Assembly (NCBI RefSeq): GCF_036884655.1
Contig: NC_088354.1
Coordinates: 18,105,001 to 18,169,000 of the forward strand
Length of the DNA stretch: 64,000 nt
DNA from: Musa acuminata AAA Group
Lineage: Eukaryota; Streptophyta; Magnoliopsida; Zingiberales; Musaceae
Reading direction: 5' to 3'
Both the position numbers and the translations under genes were made by a program. The notes below the pieces were generated by a model, which saw nothing but the letters and a program-made list of their open reading frames with translations, made no database searches and was not told the DNA's origin. Below, one piece after another: positions 1 through 11,800 of the stretch. Positions within the stretch are counted from its first letter, which is position 1; each line of letters opens with the position of its first letter.

Positions 1-1351
1 GCCTATAGGGACTTAGCTACCTAAAACCAAGCGTCGGTTAGAATGAAGGTGGACTCGAAGGAATGCCAGAATGCCGTAAAGGTGGATCTGCTGATCACGA
101 AGAAAGAGATACAGATGTGAGTCGACGAATAATAGGGCCATGGGCATGGCAGCATTATGGTATCGTAGAAGCGGGACTTTCGTAGAGTCATTGATCCCTT
201 GCTCTCATGAAGGAAGAGCACATGATCGTGAAAGGGGCCAAGGAGGTGGAGAATATAGAAACAAACTCTAAGTACTAAGACATGACTAAACGGTAGAGGC
301 CAAGAAACTTCGTTAGACCAGTGTCAACGGGTTTCTCATCAAAATAGTTAAAAATAGAGGACTTTGGGTTAATGCAAGAGTGCTTGACTAAGGAACAAAG
401 TAGGCAATACACGATGCTATATTTTTTTCTACTCAAAGGAGTAGGCGGTAGAAATGATGGAGAAGATGATACAATCTTAGAGATAACTAAAACTATTAGA
501 GACTTGCTCCAATTTGAGGTGAACTTTTGCTCTTTTGGGGTAAAACTTTTTGTATTCTAGAAATTTGATAGTAATGAGAAGACAAATCACAATAGCTAAC
601 TTAATGTAAGGAGTGTAAATACTTCGGGTATTTTAGAAGTATGAGCAAAGAGTAGGTAATGGCTAGTAACCAGATTAATGTATGTAGTATAACTCTTGAG
701 GAGATAAGTAAAATCGAGTAGCTTTTGCCTTCTTAACTCTTAAAGAGAATTGATGAAACTAAATACATCAGTTCTCGTATTTAACCAATAGTGGAGCTCT
801 ACATATATTTAGAAAATAGAAGATAATAATTGTCAAATCCTTACCAATGCAAATCGATGCTATCGATAGTAGATTATCTATTTCATTCACCAACAGAATG
901 TCAATAAAAAACAAAAGTGATATGAACCTACTTAGAGATGACAACTAAGTAAAAGAAAAATTGATGGGTAAATTTTACAGAGGAAAAACTTAAAAAACTT
1001 AGAGGTGATGCTCGTTAAAACTCCAATAAATATTTATCAAGTTCAAGCTGTGTGAGATGTTTGAGAGACTAACATATAACAATGAAGGTATTTTCCTTCA
1101 TCTAAAGGATCTGTAGAAACCAATAAAGATCGACACAACTTGATCGACCTCATATCAAAGTTAGAGTCATTAGCGAGTTGAAGTAGTATAGTAGATCAAA
1201 GTTTGACTACTCAACAATAATGATGAATAGCAACTAGGAGCCAAGAGACGCATTGTAACTGAAGTAGAAGATTGAAGATTCAGCAAAGACAAGGAGACGT
1301 AGCGTCCGCAAAAGCTTTAACAAGGACGATAAAAGAATAAGTGAGTGATAA
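1..1351 (+). mobile_element. Decayed 3' internal end of a Ty3-type LTR element
   Basis: No long reading frame survives here. Just before the LTR (about 1215-1350) the bases align by eye with the chromodomain end of the plus-strand element at 54130-54236. Both contain an 'aactag-ggagc-gaagacgc' pattern followed by a purine-rich tract directly before a TGTCAC LTR start. The rest of the stretch is AT-rich and too degraded to assign. This is presumably the tail of an element lying mostly to the left of the window. Confidence 0.5.
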
Positions 1352-1910
1352 TGTCACGAACAAAGTTGTAAATAAGGTGTTCGATATAATGCTCTTATAT
1401 GTCCATGTCTTTCGGTTTTGTTCATATTTACACAGCATATAGAGGGCTTGTAGCAGGTTTGACAACCCCATTTTGATTGGCTTTTGTGGTCGTTTCAAGC
1501 TTGTAAGCACAAGCTATATGTAGTCATTACACATAGGTAAAACTACACATAAACAAATCATCTAAGTAGTCATTTTGAGGGTTTTGCTAACTTTGTAGAG
1601 TGGTACGAAGAGTCAATCAACACAACACTAAGGAGTTATACGGGTGGTACATGACTGGATAAGGCTTTAGGATAATGTCTAGGGTTTGTTCATTATCTTG
1701 TTCCACAACAATGTCATATAGGCAATTATGAGGACTTTTAATCGTGACGAACCATCTTGGACTCTTTGTTACATAATTATTAAGAGTTTGTGAAGTCTAT
1801 ATTGATAATTTGCTAAAATGATTACTTATGGATCCCGAGTTAAATATTTTTTCTAATTTTTTTTATTTTTAAAGTATCCTTAGAAATTTTGAAGAGATTA
1901 ATCTCACATA
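1352..1910 (+). repeat. 3' LTR of the decayed Ty3 element (right end approximate)
   Basis: It starts with TGTCACGAAC right after a purine tract. By eye it aligns with the solo LTR at 43811-43862 plus 49729-50130. The shared segments are the start (acaaa-tt-taaa), the 'tatgtcc-tgtctttyggt' block, the 'gcttgtaa' block and 'ggatcccgagt'. The right end cannot be fixed because similarity fades near 1910. It is much more diverged than the other copy. Confidence 0.55.
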
Positions 1911-2247
1911 ATGATACTGTAGGATTTAGATAAAACTGTAATAATAGACTAATTCTTTCGACGCATTATCATGACTGTCCTGACCTGCACCTGCAATGAG
2001 AATTATATTCTTGTCATATTGTTGATATTATCATACTGTAATTCTCATATTTATTTATCACAGTGGTAATAGACTGGTTGTACTGAGTCTTCTCCCTCGT
2101 TTTTTAGATACAAAAGTTCGTGTAACCAATCTCTAATGGTCTTGACATGACTGGGAGACATCTTTTTTTCAGATTATGATCGAAGCTATATATTTTGCAA
2201 GTCAGAACCACGTGGGAACCATTTGATATGGTCATTGGAGTATTTAA

Positions 2248-2290
2248 ATGATGATGATGATGATTATTATTATTATTATTATTACTACTA
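2248..2290. repeat. Compound ATG/ATT microsatellite
   Basis: A short ATG trinucleotide run passes into an ATT run and ends in ACT units, about 570 bp upstream of the start codon of the zinc finger-UBA-PUB gene. Confidence 0.85.
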
Positions 2291-2753
2291 AATAAAGTTA
2301 TTCTTATTATTGATAAGAAATTCTTATTATTGAAATGGCAACTGTATCAAATGGAAACGGAATAATAGGTGAATTTTTTTTCTCTAGCAAGTAATAGGTA
2401 AATTTTAATCTCGAAATAGTAAGTAATCGGTAACCTCTTGTCTTCTCATGATATTGCATCCGGTTGTAGATTGGTCGATTATTATCTTCAGCTTATAACA
2501 ACGATGACTATCTTTATAGAATATTTGGTTCCCAAAAATAAAAAACTTGAATGCTTTTGAACTTGTATGGATCTCAATTAAGAGATCGAAATCCGTTTTA
2601 AGTAGGTCGGATAATTCGAAGATAAAACAAAATTCGGCATGCTGCTATATTATTATAATCTTTAATATAACGGGTCACATTTTGTCATGTGGACATTCAG
2701 TGTTATATTGATTATAACTGCCACATAGATCGAGTAAAACAACCCGACACGAA

Positions 2754-2761
2754 CTATATAT
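2754..2761 (+). promoter_or_regulatory. Candidate TATA box of the UBA-PUB gene
   Basis: CTATATAT lies about 100 bp before the ATG at 2860, in an otherwise mixed-composition stretch. A CT-rich leader (about 2800-2855) follows, as is common in plant 5' UTRs. The assignment rests on motif and spacing only. Confidence 0.4.
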
Positions 2762-2859
2762 CGGGCCACCAAACAGTAAGCTTGTTCTATAAACGAGCGT
2801 AGATCTCTCCTTCCTCGCTTCTCTTCGAGCGATCCCCATCTCGATCCATCCATCCTTCG

Positions 2860-5800
2860 ATGGCGGGGCTTTCTCTTCGCTGCGGGGACTGCGGAGCCCT
2901 CCTCAAGAGCGTGGAGGAGGCGCAGGAGCACGCGGAGCTCACCAAACACTCCAACTTCTCCGAATCCACCGAAGCGGTCCTCAATCTAGTTTGCGCCACC
3001 TGCGGCAAGCCCTGCCGGTCGAGAACTGTACGGATTCCCTCCAAATCTTCGATTCTTCTTCCTTCTTGCTTGATTGAATTAGCTTTTATTTCACCTGTTT
3101 TCGCGCTGTGGAGAAAGCTGTTAACTTGGTGTCGTTTGGGGTTCGAAGGAGACCGATTTGCACACCAAGCGCACCGGACATGCAGATTTCGATGACAGGA
3201 CTTTGGAGGCTGCGAAGCCCATCGAGTTGGAGGCCGCCCCGAAGGCTGCTGCGGCATCGGGGGAGAGCGCCGGTGACGAGAGCAGCCAGCCTGAAGGTGA
3301 TTATCGATTTTTTTTTCCCTGAGTTTCAGTTCGATGGATTTTGTTGGAACTTCGTTGAATTTTAACTTCAGAATAAGTTCCTTGCCTTCTTTATGAAATC
3401 TGATTATAAGTCATACTTGACTCCGGGTTATGATCAGGGGATGTCTTGTTGTCTGTTGTGGTTCTGTGTATTCACATTTAGATATTTTTTTGTTCCATAT
3501 AACCGAGATGGGCTTGTGCGGCTTTTTAGCTGGCACAAAGTAATAGTTATGCAAAGCTAATCACCCTGGACCTGTTTATGATTTTGGTAAGACCCTAAAG
3601 TCTTATCGTAAAAGAAGGAAGAGAAAGGGATGATTGCTTTGAGGTGATTGGCCTCCTTGATCACTTTGAGGGGATCGGCCTCCTAGGGCTTGTTAAAAGA
3701 CTGAATAGTATTTTTCATATATAACCGAAAAAAAGCAGTTACATCCTTATTTATAGATTTTTGACTTCAACAGACTTAATAAATGTGCAGAAAATAAAAG
3801 ATAAGCACAGAAAATAAAAGAAAAATAAAAGGATCCTAACAATTCCACCCTCTTCAATTCAGCCTTGTCCTCAAGGCTGAGCAGCATCAAATTCTGGAAA
3901 CTTCTCCTTTAGCGTGCTGTAGGACTCCCAAGTGGCATCTTCCTTTGGTAAGTTGGCCCGTCGCACCAGCACTTCAGTTACAGGATGTCTGCGGTACATT
4001 ACAACTCGTCGATCAAGTATGGCTTGTGGTTGCGCTTGAACTTTCCTAGTAGTAGAAGTGTCCAGCAAATGACGCTACACTATCGCATCTGCACCCATCT
4101 TCCTCTTAAGGATGTATTTTAGAGCTAGCAGACAAATCCAAGCGGTAGGCAACTGGTCCAATGTAGTCTAATACCTTATAAGGCCCAAAAAACCGAGGAG
4201 ACAACTTCATGGAAGATCGGACCTTTATAGAAGTTTGCTTGTAGGGTTGAAGACGAAGGAAAACCCAATCACCCATAGTAAATTCTCGTTCACTTTGGTG
4301 TTTATCAGCTTGTTGTTTCATTCGTGCTTGTGCGGTTGTGAGGTTATCTTTTAAAAGCTGAATAATCTTGTTTCTATCCATTAATTCCTTGTCCACTTGA
4401 TCAACTTTAGAAGAACCGGGTATATATTTTGTAATTGTTGGTGGGGGTTGACCATCAACTGCTTCAAATGGAGTCATTTTAATAGAAGAATGGTAAGAGG
4501 TATTATACCACCACTCCGCCCATGGAAGCCATTTAATCCATTCCTTCGGCTTGTCGTTAGTAAAGCATCGGAGGTAATTTTCTAGGCACCTGTTTACCAC
4601 TTCAGTTTGCCCATCTGTTTGTGGATGATAAGCAATGCTCATATTCAATTGAGTACCCTGTAAACGGAAAAGTTTTGTCCAGAAGGAGCTAGTAAAAACC
4701 TTATCTCTGTCACTAACAATAGAACAGGGACTCCCATGCAGTTTAGCTATGTTTTCCACAAAAATACGAGCAATACTTGCAGTAGTATAAGGATGTCGTA
4801 AAGCACAGAAATGAGCATACTTTGTAAGCCTATCCACGACTACAAGTATATTACTTTTTCCTTGAGATGGTGGGAGTCCATCAATGAAATCCATAGATTT
4901 GTCGGTCCAAGTAGCATCAGGAATAGGGAGGGGCTGTAGTAAGCCTGGGGTGGCTACTGTCTCACTTTTATAACGTTGGCAAACATCACATTTTGCAACA
5001 AATTTCTTAATGAAATTTTTCATACCTTTCCAGTAAAAAAGTTATCGAACTCGCTTATAAGTGTGGAGAAATCCCGAGTGACCAGCAATAGGTGATGAAT
5101 GGAACTCCTTCAGAATTATCGCCTGGCAAGAAGAATGTGGGGCAACCACTATTCGGCCTTTATAGCGCAAGTCCATTGAATCCCAACTACAATTTGGGAT
5201 AGAACCTAGGGCTTCTTCTAATTTTTTTATGATATTTTAGATCTCAGGATTATCTGACCATTCCCTTCTGATAACTTCCAAAGTCTCACAAATAGGAATA
5301 AAAACAGCTACTAGTTCAGCTTGTTTTGGAAGGCGTGAGAGGGCATCTGCTACTAAATTCTCGCTCCCCTTTTTATAAACGATCTCATAATCGAATCTCA
5401 ATAGCTTTTTGACCCATTTCTACTGCTCTTAAGAAGAAATCTTTGCTCTAGAAAATATTTGAGGCTTTTGTGATCAGTGCGTATTTGAAACCGCCGACCA
5501 ATTAGGTAGGGTCTCCATTTTGTGACTGCATGTATTATGGCTAGCATCTCCTTATCATAAATGGATAAACTCAAATAGGAAGGGGAAAGAGCCTTACTAG
5601 CATAAGCGATAGGCCGACCTTCTTGCATTAATACAGCCCCTATTCCAGCTCCAGAAGCATCAGATTCAATCACAAACAACTTATTAAAATCGGGTAGAGC
5701 AAGCACTGGTGTAGTAGTCATTGCAATTTTCAAGAAATGAAATGCCTGAGTTGCCTCTTCTGACCATCTGAATGCATCTTTTTTCAGAAGTGACGTCAAT

Positions 5801-8800
5801 GGGGCACTGATTTTGTCATAATTCTTCACAAACTTTCGATAATAGCTTGTTAGTCCCAAGAACCCCCTTAAGGCTTTGTTGACTTTGGAATTGACCAGTC
5901 TGTCATCACTTGGATTTTTGAAGGATCAACTGTAACACCCTTTTGAGATATGATATGGTCGAGGTACTCAACCTCAGGTTGTTCAAAACTGCATTTGGAC
6001 TTCTTGACAAAAAGATCATGCTTACGAAGAATATTATGGACAATTCGTAAGATCATTAAACTCTGGAAGGTAGAGGGCGCATTGATTAACCCAAAAGGCA
6101 TTACTAGAAACTCATAATGGTCGTTATGTGTCCTGAAGGCAGTTTTCTGAACATCACTTTCATGTACTCTGATTTGATGATAGCTCGATCGTAGGTCCAA
6201 TTTAGTGAAGACCTGAGCTCCTCCCAATTCGTCCAACAGTTCATCCACTACGGGAACAAGGGCAATCGGTGATTTGCCCTGTTTCTGTCACCAGAGCAAG
6301 GGGGAGGCTGCGAGGATCACGGTTGGGCGACGAGCGGCGACGTCACTGGCTGGGCAGTAGCAGCGATGGTGGTGGCAGCTGGCGTTCGCAGCAGCAAGGG
6401 GACCTGCGACTGTAGCGCGGTTGGAAACAAGGGCAGCAGAGGTGAGTTGCTCGTGATTGCTCTGTTTCGGTTACAAAGGATCCAGAGCAAGGGGGAGCGA
6501 CGACTGGGAGGCGAGCGACAGTCGTCGCACTGGCAACGGTGGTGGGTCGGTTGGGAGGCGACGACGCTCAAGGGGAAGAGAAGTGCTAGAGGAGGCGCGA
6601 CTGGAAACAAGGGCAGCAGCGGTGAGTTGCCATGTTTCGATCGTCGTGAGGAGGGAGGCAACCGGTCGCTACGGCTACGACCCGGGGGGGGCACGGTGGC
6701 AGGGCAGTTAGGGCAGCGTCGCCGACAGCATCAGCGATGAAGGGGTGGTCCGCTGGCTGGGAAACGGCGCCGGCGATCCTTCTCGCTCGAGTGAGATGGG
6801 GAAGCGAGGAGGAGAGGTCGCTGGCCGGGCGGGGGGGGGGGGGACAGGTCAGTAGTCAGTACAAGTGATATGTCATTCTAATGCTTGAAGACAGATTTTT
6901 TTCGCCATCCTGATCATCTTTAAGTCCAGACCAGCCCAAGCTAGTTGCTTAAACCTAGTTGAGTTGGGACAGGTCATGGTTTATTTGAAGAAGGGATAAG
7001 GTTCTTTTTTGGATTTTGTTTCATCTTTTCCATTAGAATGCTATCAACAACAAATGGAAGCATCAGAATGGGGAGTCCTTGGCCACCAGAAACAAGGAGT
7101 CTTTGGCCAAAACAATGTAGATTGTCTTATTCCATTTCTTCCCTTCTTAATTTTTTTTTTCTTTTCTTTTGTTGCTCTGCTGCCATCAGCTTGCTTTTTC
7201 TGATATGAGGCAGATGACATGTTCTCCAACAGCTAACTAATTTGGAGGTGTTCCTCAACCCTTTCTTTATGTAGTCACCAATATTAGTATCTCATCTTAA
7301 TGCTTCTATCTAGGGGTATAACCAAAAATGTTCCAGAACAATAGACAAAGTGGAAAATTCAATTCCAATCTGGGTATAGGAGGTGAACTTTTGGCCAGTA
7401 AGGGGTATTTAGAGTTGTTTTGAGAAAGCAGTATGCTTTCCTAACTTGTCTCTGGGCCTGGGGTATCAATTGGTACAGCTGTGTTCATGTGCCTGGATGT
7501 GGAACAGTGCACCTATCAATGCATAACATTGTTTATTTTATCTTTATCTTTTGACTCATGCAAGTGGCTTCATATTTCTAATGTCCCATATTCTCTTATC
7601 TTGATGCTACCATAACCATGCTAGTTACTTGTTGGTTATACTTAAGAAACTATTTGTTGTTCTTAATGCCTATTTCTATTTTCTTTTCTGTTGTCTACAG
7701 ATTTGACACATGTTCCTGCAATTTTACGACATTTATACCTCTCTAACTGGTTGTTTAATTCTTTCTGATATATGTACCATCTAGAGATGGTTGTCCCAGA
7801 AGTTGACAGTGATCTGCTTGGACAACTCGAATCAATGGGATTTCCTACAGCCCGTGCAACTAGAGCACTTCACTATTCTGGTACAATTTTGTGCAAAACT
7901 AGTTAATGGTTACATCTTTGGAATTTTGTTGTTTTTGAGAATATTGGTTATTTTTCAATTTTTCTGTGGTACTAAAAGGGGTCTGCTTCTTGCTTGGTTC
8001 ATCATACTGCAATCATGATGTATACCTGGTTTCTTGAATTTTGAAAACATAGAATTCATGATATTTTACTTTTGCTTGATAATTGATCAGAACTTGGGTT
8101 TTTTCATAGTCTGTAACTAATAAACTGTGCTTTTGGATTCTTGTTTTATCATCGTGTTTATCCATTTAATTGATCACTAACAAGACTCAGAATGTATCAT
8201 GGTTATCAAAATATTGAACACTGGTATATTCTCTTTTGTGTCAAAACTGTTCTGTTACCACGTCTTATTATTTGATCTCATAGTATATCAAAAAGAGCCA
8301 CAGCCTTATCCATTGTGCTAATCTTCTTGCACTTGTTCACTTGCCTGTAGTATCTTGCAAGCAAGTCAAATAACATCAGTCTATGCATACGAATTCGCTG
8401 ATGGTATCTACTCAATTTTTTTGTTACCAAATATTTTATAGTGCAGAAGAGTAATTTGTTATGTCTTCATGATCTTAAAATGATGTTAACGAGACCACTA
8501 CACTGTGAACTCTGCCTGCATGTACAAATAGCATTGTCCACAAAAAACAGTGGAATATGGTCTTTAGGTTCCTGGTGGCCCACGTGCATCATTTGTTAGA
8601 ACAATATGAGTATTGTTCTTGTTTAACCTAACACCTAAGCGTAAGGATCAATGACTTCAAATAATTGGGAATGTCTCCATTAGTATTATTATTTTGTTGA
8701 GATTTTAAACATCAGGCTTTATTCTGTTTTAGGTAATAGCAGTATTGAGGCTGCAATAAACTGGGTTGCAGAACATGAAGATGATCCTGATATTGATCAG

Positions 8801-11800
8801 ATGCCTTTGGTATGATAACATTTCCTCATGATCATGGGCATTGTGGATATTAACTTGGATTTGCTTTCTTGGTGCAATTACATTATTTTCTGAATTACTT
8901 CATGCTTTAAAGAGCAAAATTTAAAAACATTATCTCATCCTGATTCTCTGTTTTTACTCAAATAGTGATGAGAAAGAGTAATGCCCTCCAAAACAGTATA
9001 TGTTAATCATGCAACAATTTAGCTTTGACATTTATGAAATGTAAGCTTTCAGATATATTTGTGCATGTGATTTTATATGTGACACTAAGTTGAATCAATT
9101 TTCTGGGTAGGCCAGAAAACATGTTTTGGTTTAGGCAAAGCCATGTTGACTACACGAGGCATCTTTGGTTGCATGAGAAAAATATTTTTTCCTTGAGAAA
9201 CTCTTCTTAATGATTGTTTAAAAGCGAAGCAAAATAAATCTGAAAATTGTTTTTAGAATCCTTGCAAAAAGTTAATTTTTAATTTTGAATTTTTCTTCCT
9301 TTAGAAAATGAATAGATTTCTTCATTTCCTCCTTTCTATAGCTTTTGAACATATATTTCTAAAAAAAGCAAATTTTACTCTCTATTGAATTCACAATTCA
9401 GGACATTGTTTATCAAGGAGTAAGCTTACTGTAGGAAACTTACTGGGAGATAAACTGTTGGTACGACTACCGAGTTGTAGTGGACAGTAATCCTACTGCC
9501 TGGTATTGGTACTGGCATCTTCGTTTTGTTTGTCAAAACCCTGATTCCTTCTATTTTCCTCTTTTCTCTCTGCCTCCTACTCTGCCTATGCCTGACCGGT
9601 CTTGCTGTCTTGTCCTCACATCGTCGCCATCTCCTTGCATCATCACTGTTTCCTCCTTCGATATGTTTGGCGATCTTCTCCTTACGTCACCACTGCCCAC
9701 TTGTCCTTCAATACATGTTGCTGTTGCCTCGCCATCACTTTGTCATCCCCTTTTCTCCATCAGTACAGGTCACTGCTGCCTACTTGTCCTTCGTTATCAC
9801 CGCTGCCTCGTTCAGTGTGTGTGGCCTCCTCATCCTCCTCTCTCTCTCACACACACAATTCCCACCCAAGATTGGTATTGGATTTGGGCCGAGATCAAAA
9901 CCTTTATCTAAAGTTTCTAAACAACTGGTTTTTGTGTTTCGTGGAAAAGGTTTCCAGAGGCAGATCCTTTTTGCATTTTTCTATGTAACCAACTTGATCC
10001 TGGTGAAAACTGTGAACACATTTAGTTTCAGGACTGACAGTTGGGCTTTATGGCTGTGAAAAACTGGAATTAGAAGGCCATTATCTGAGGTCTAAGGTGG
10101 ATAGTTTTAGTGTTGTTATGGTGGCTAATCTAGGAGTCATTTTGATGGGCAAAATATACAATGTACATATATCTCGTGCCTTGCACTAACAATATAATTT
10201 ATTTTGTTTTGCCTCAAGAAAAATTATGTGATTAGTGCAATCTCATGCACTGCATTTGTTCTTTTTGTTTGGATATGAACTTTGCTCTTTGAATAGGATT
10301 GTTTTGCCTATGGATATACTGAAATGAGAAATTATTGCAATTTAACAGCCATTTAGCAGTTTTAGTTTTTATTTAACACAGCTGAGAACAGGGACCACTC
10401 CGAGATCATTGTGACTTTGTATATCTTTAATTTGAAAAATATAGAGTAACAAGCATGTCTTCCAAAATGTCTGTGCTTATTTGTTGATGTAATCTCAGAT
10501 TCCCAAAGACAAAATGACTGAAGCCAACAAACCTTCTTTGACTCCTGAGGAAATAAAGATGAAAGCGGAGGAGCTTCGGTTTGTATACATATTTTGTTTC
10601 ATATGCTTATCCAGAAATCTTCTGCATCGAAATTATCTGTCACTGTGAAGTGAAAAAAAAGGTCTTTAAGATGCATAAAACTTGGTATGGTCCATTCTGG
10701 ATTATGTTGACGGTCTATTTTTTAGTGATTTAAGCCTTATTGCCTTTGTTTCCAGATCTGGTTGGACCATACCACCATTACTTTTATTTAACATGTCATG
10801 CCTACTTTGTGAACATATTTACCAAGTTGTAATCATTGGGAGAGCTTCAAAATGGTCTGAATCATGGTCTTAAATACTGCCTGGACTGGCGTATTGGGTT
10901 GTATTTAATATTTATTGGTCCAGTGGCGAACCGACATATGGACCAATACCTTCTATTCATTCTTTTGTTTTTTAGTGTTAAATAGCATCACTGCCCATCC
11001 TTCTCTCTCTCTCTCTCTCTCCTGCCTATCTCTTTTGCTCCCTCTCTGTCTCACAATGGTGACATCCACTGCCCATTGCTACTGGCCCACTTGCCCATTG
11101 CCTGGCCATGTCAGCCGGCCCACGTTCTCTTCCTCTTCCTCCTTTTAAGTCTATGTCATCCTCTTCTTCTCATTCTCTTCTTCTCCTTTTCCTTCTCCTC
11201 CTTTCCCCTTCTTGGTATTGTGGCATGTATCAACATACCATTTGTTGGTATGAAAACACATATATTGGTCCCTTATCGGTTGCATGGTGTTAGAGAACCA
11301 TGTGTTGATATGAACAAAACCTATATGGTTTTGACCAATGGCCCATATGAGTATGGTACCTGAGATTTTGAAACTTGGTTTGAATATGCATCTATAGTAC
11401 AAAAGGAGTTAGATCATAGCCTGGCTACCTACAGCCAAAGAGGCAAAGACTACAGGTTTTGAATCAATGGGGAGCTGAGGCTGCCTCAATTTTATTTTCT
11501 GTACCTACTGTTGGGATAGTTTAATGAGGTAGCTCTAACTAAAAGATACAAAAGGATTATATATCTTATGGGAACCAAGAGTTTAGTAGTTAGTTTGTAT
11601 ACATTCCCCTGGAAGTCGTCCTTTAGTCTCTTCCTCAATTTCAACCCATGAAGATCAATCTTTCCTACTTTGTCTGTTAAGCACTCCAATATACCTGGAC
11701 TTGGGTTACACTGCATTCGTCATTGCCGTTTAAATAAGAACAAGAATGCTCACCTTGCAATGTTTTAATCTGAATGACACCAAATAATATATTTGGATTT

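Noticed and set aside
6317..6740. Overlapping long frames on both strands in GC-rich DNA
   Set aside because: They follow from composition and tandem repeats. There is no protein family and no codon structure, and the region lies inside an intron.
9480..10059. Three overlapping plus-strand frames of up to 177 codons
   Set aside because: Low-complexity Ser/Leu/Pro translation of a CT-rich repeat within intron 4.
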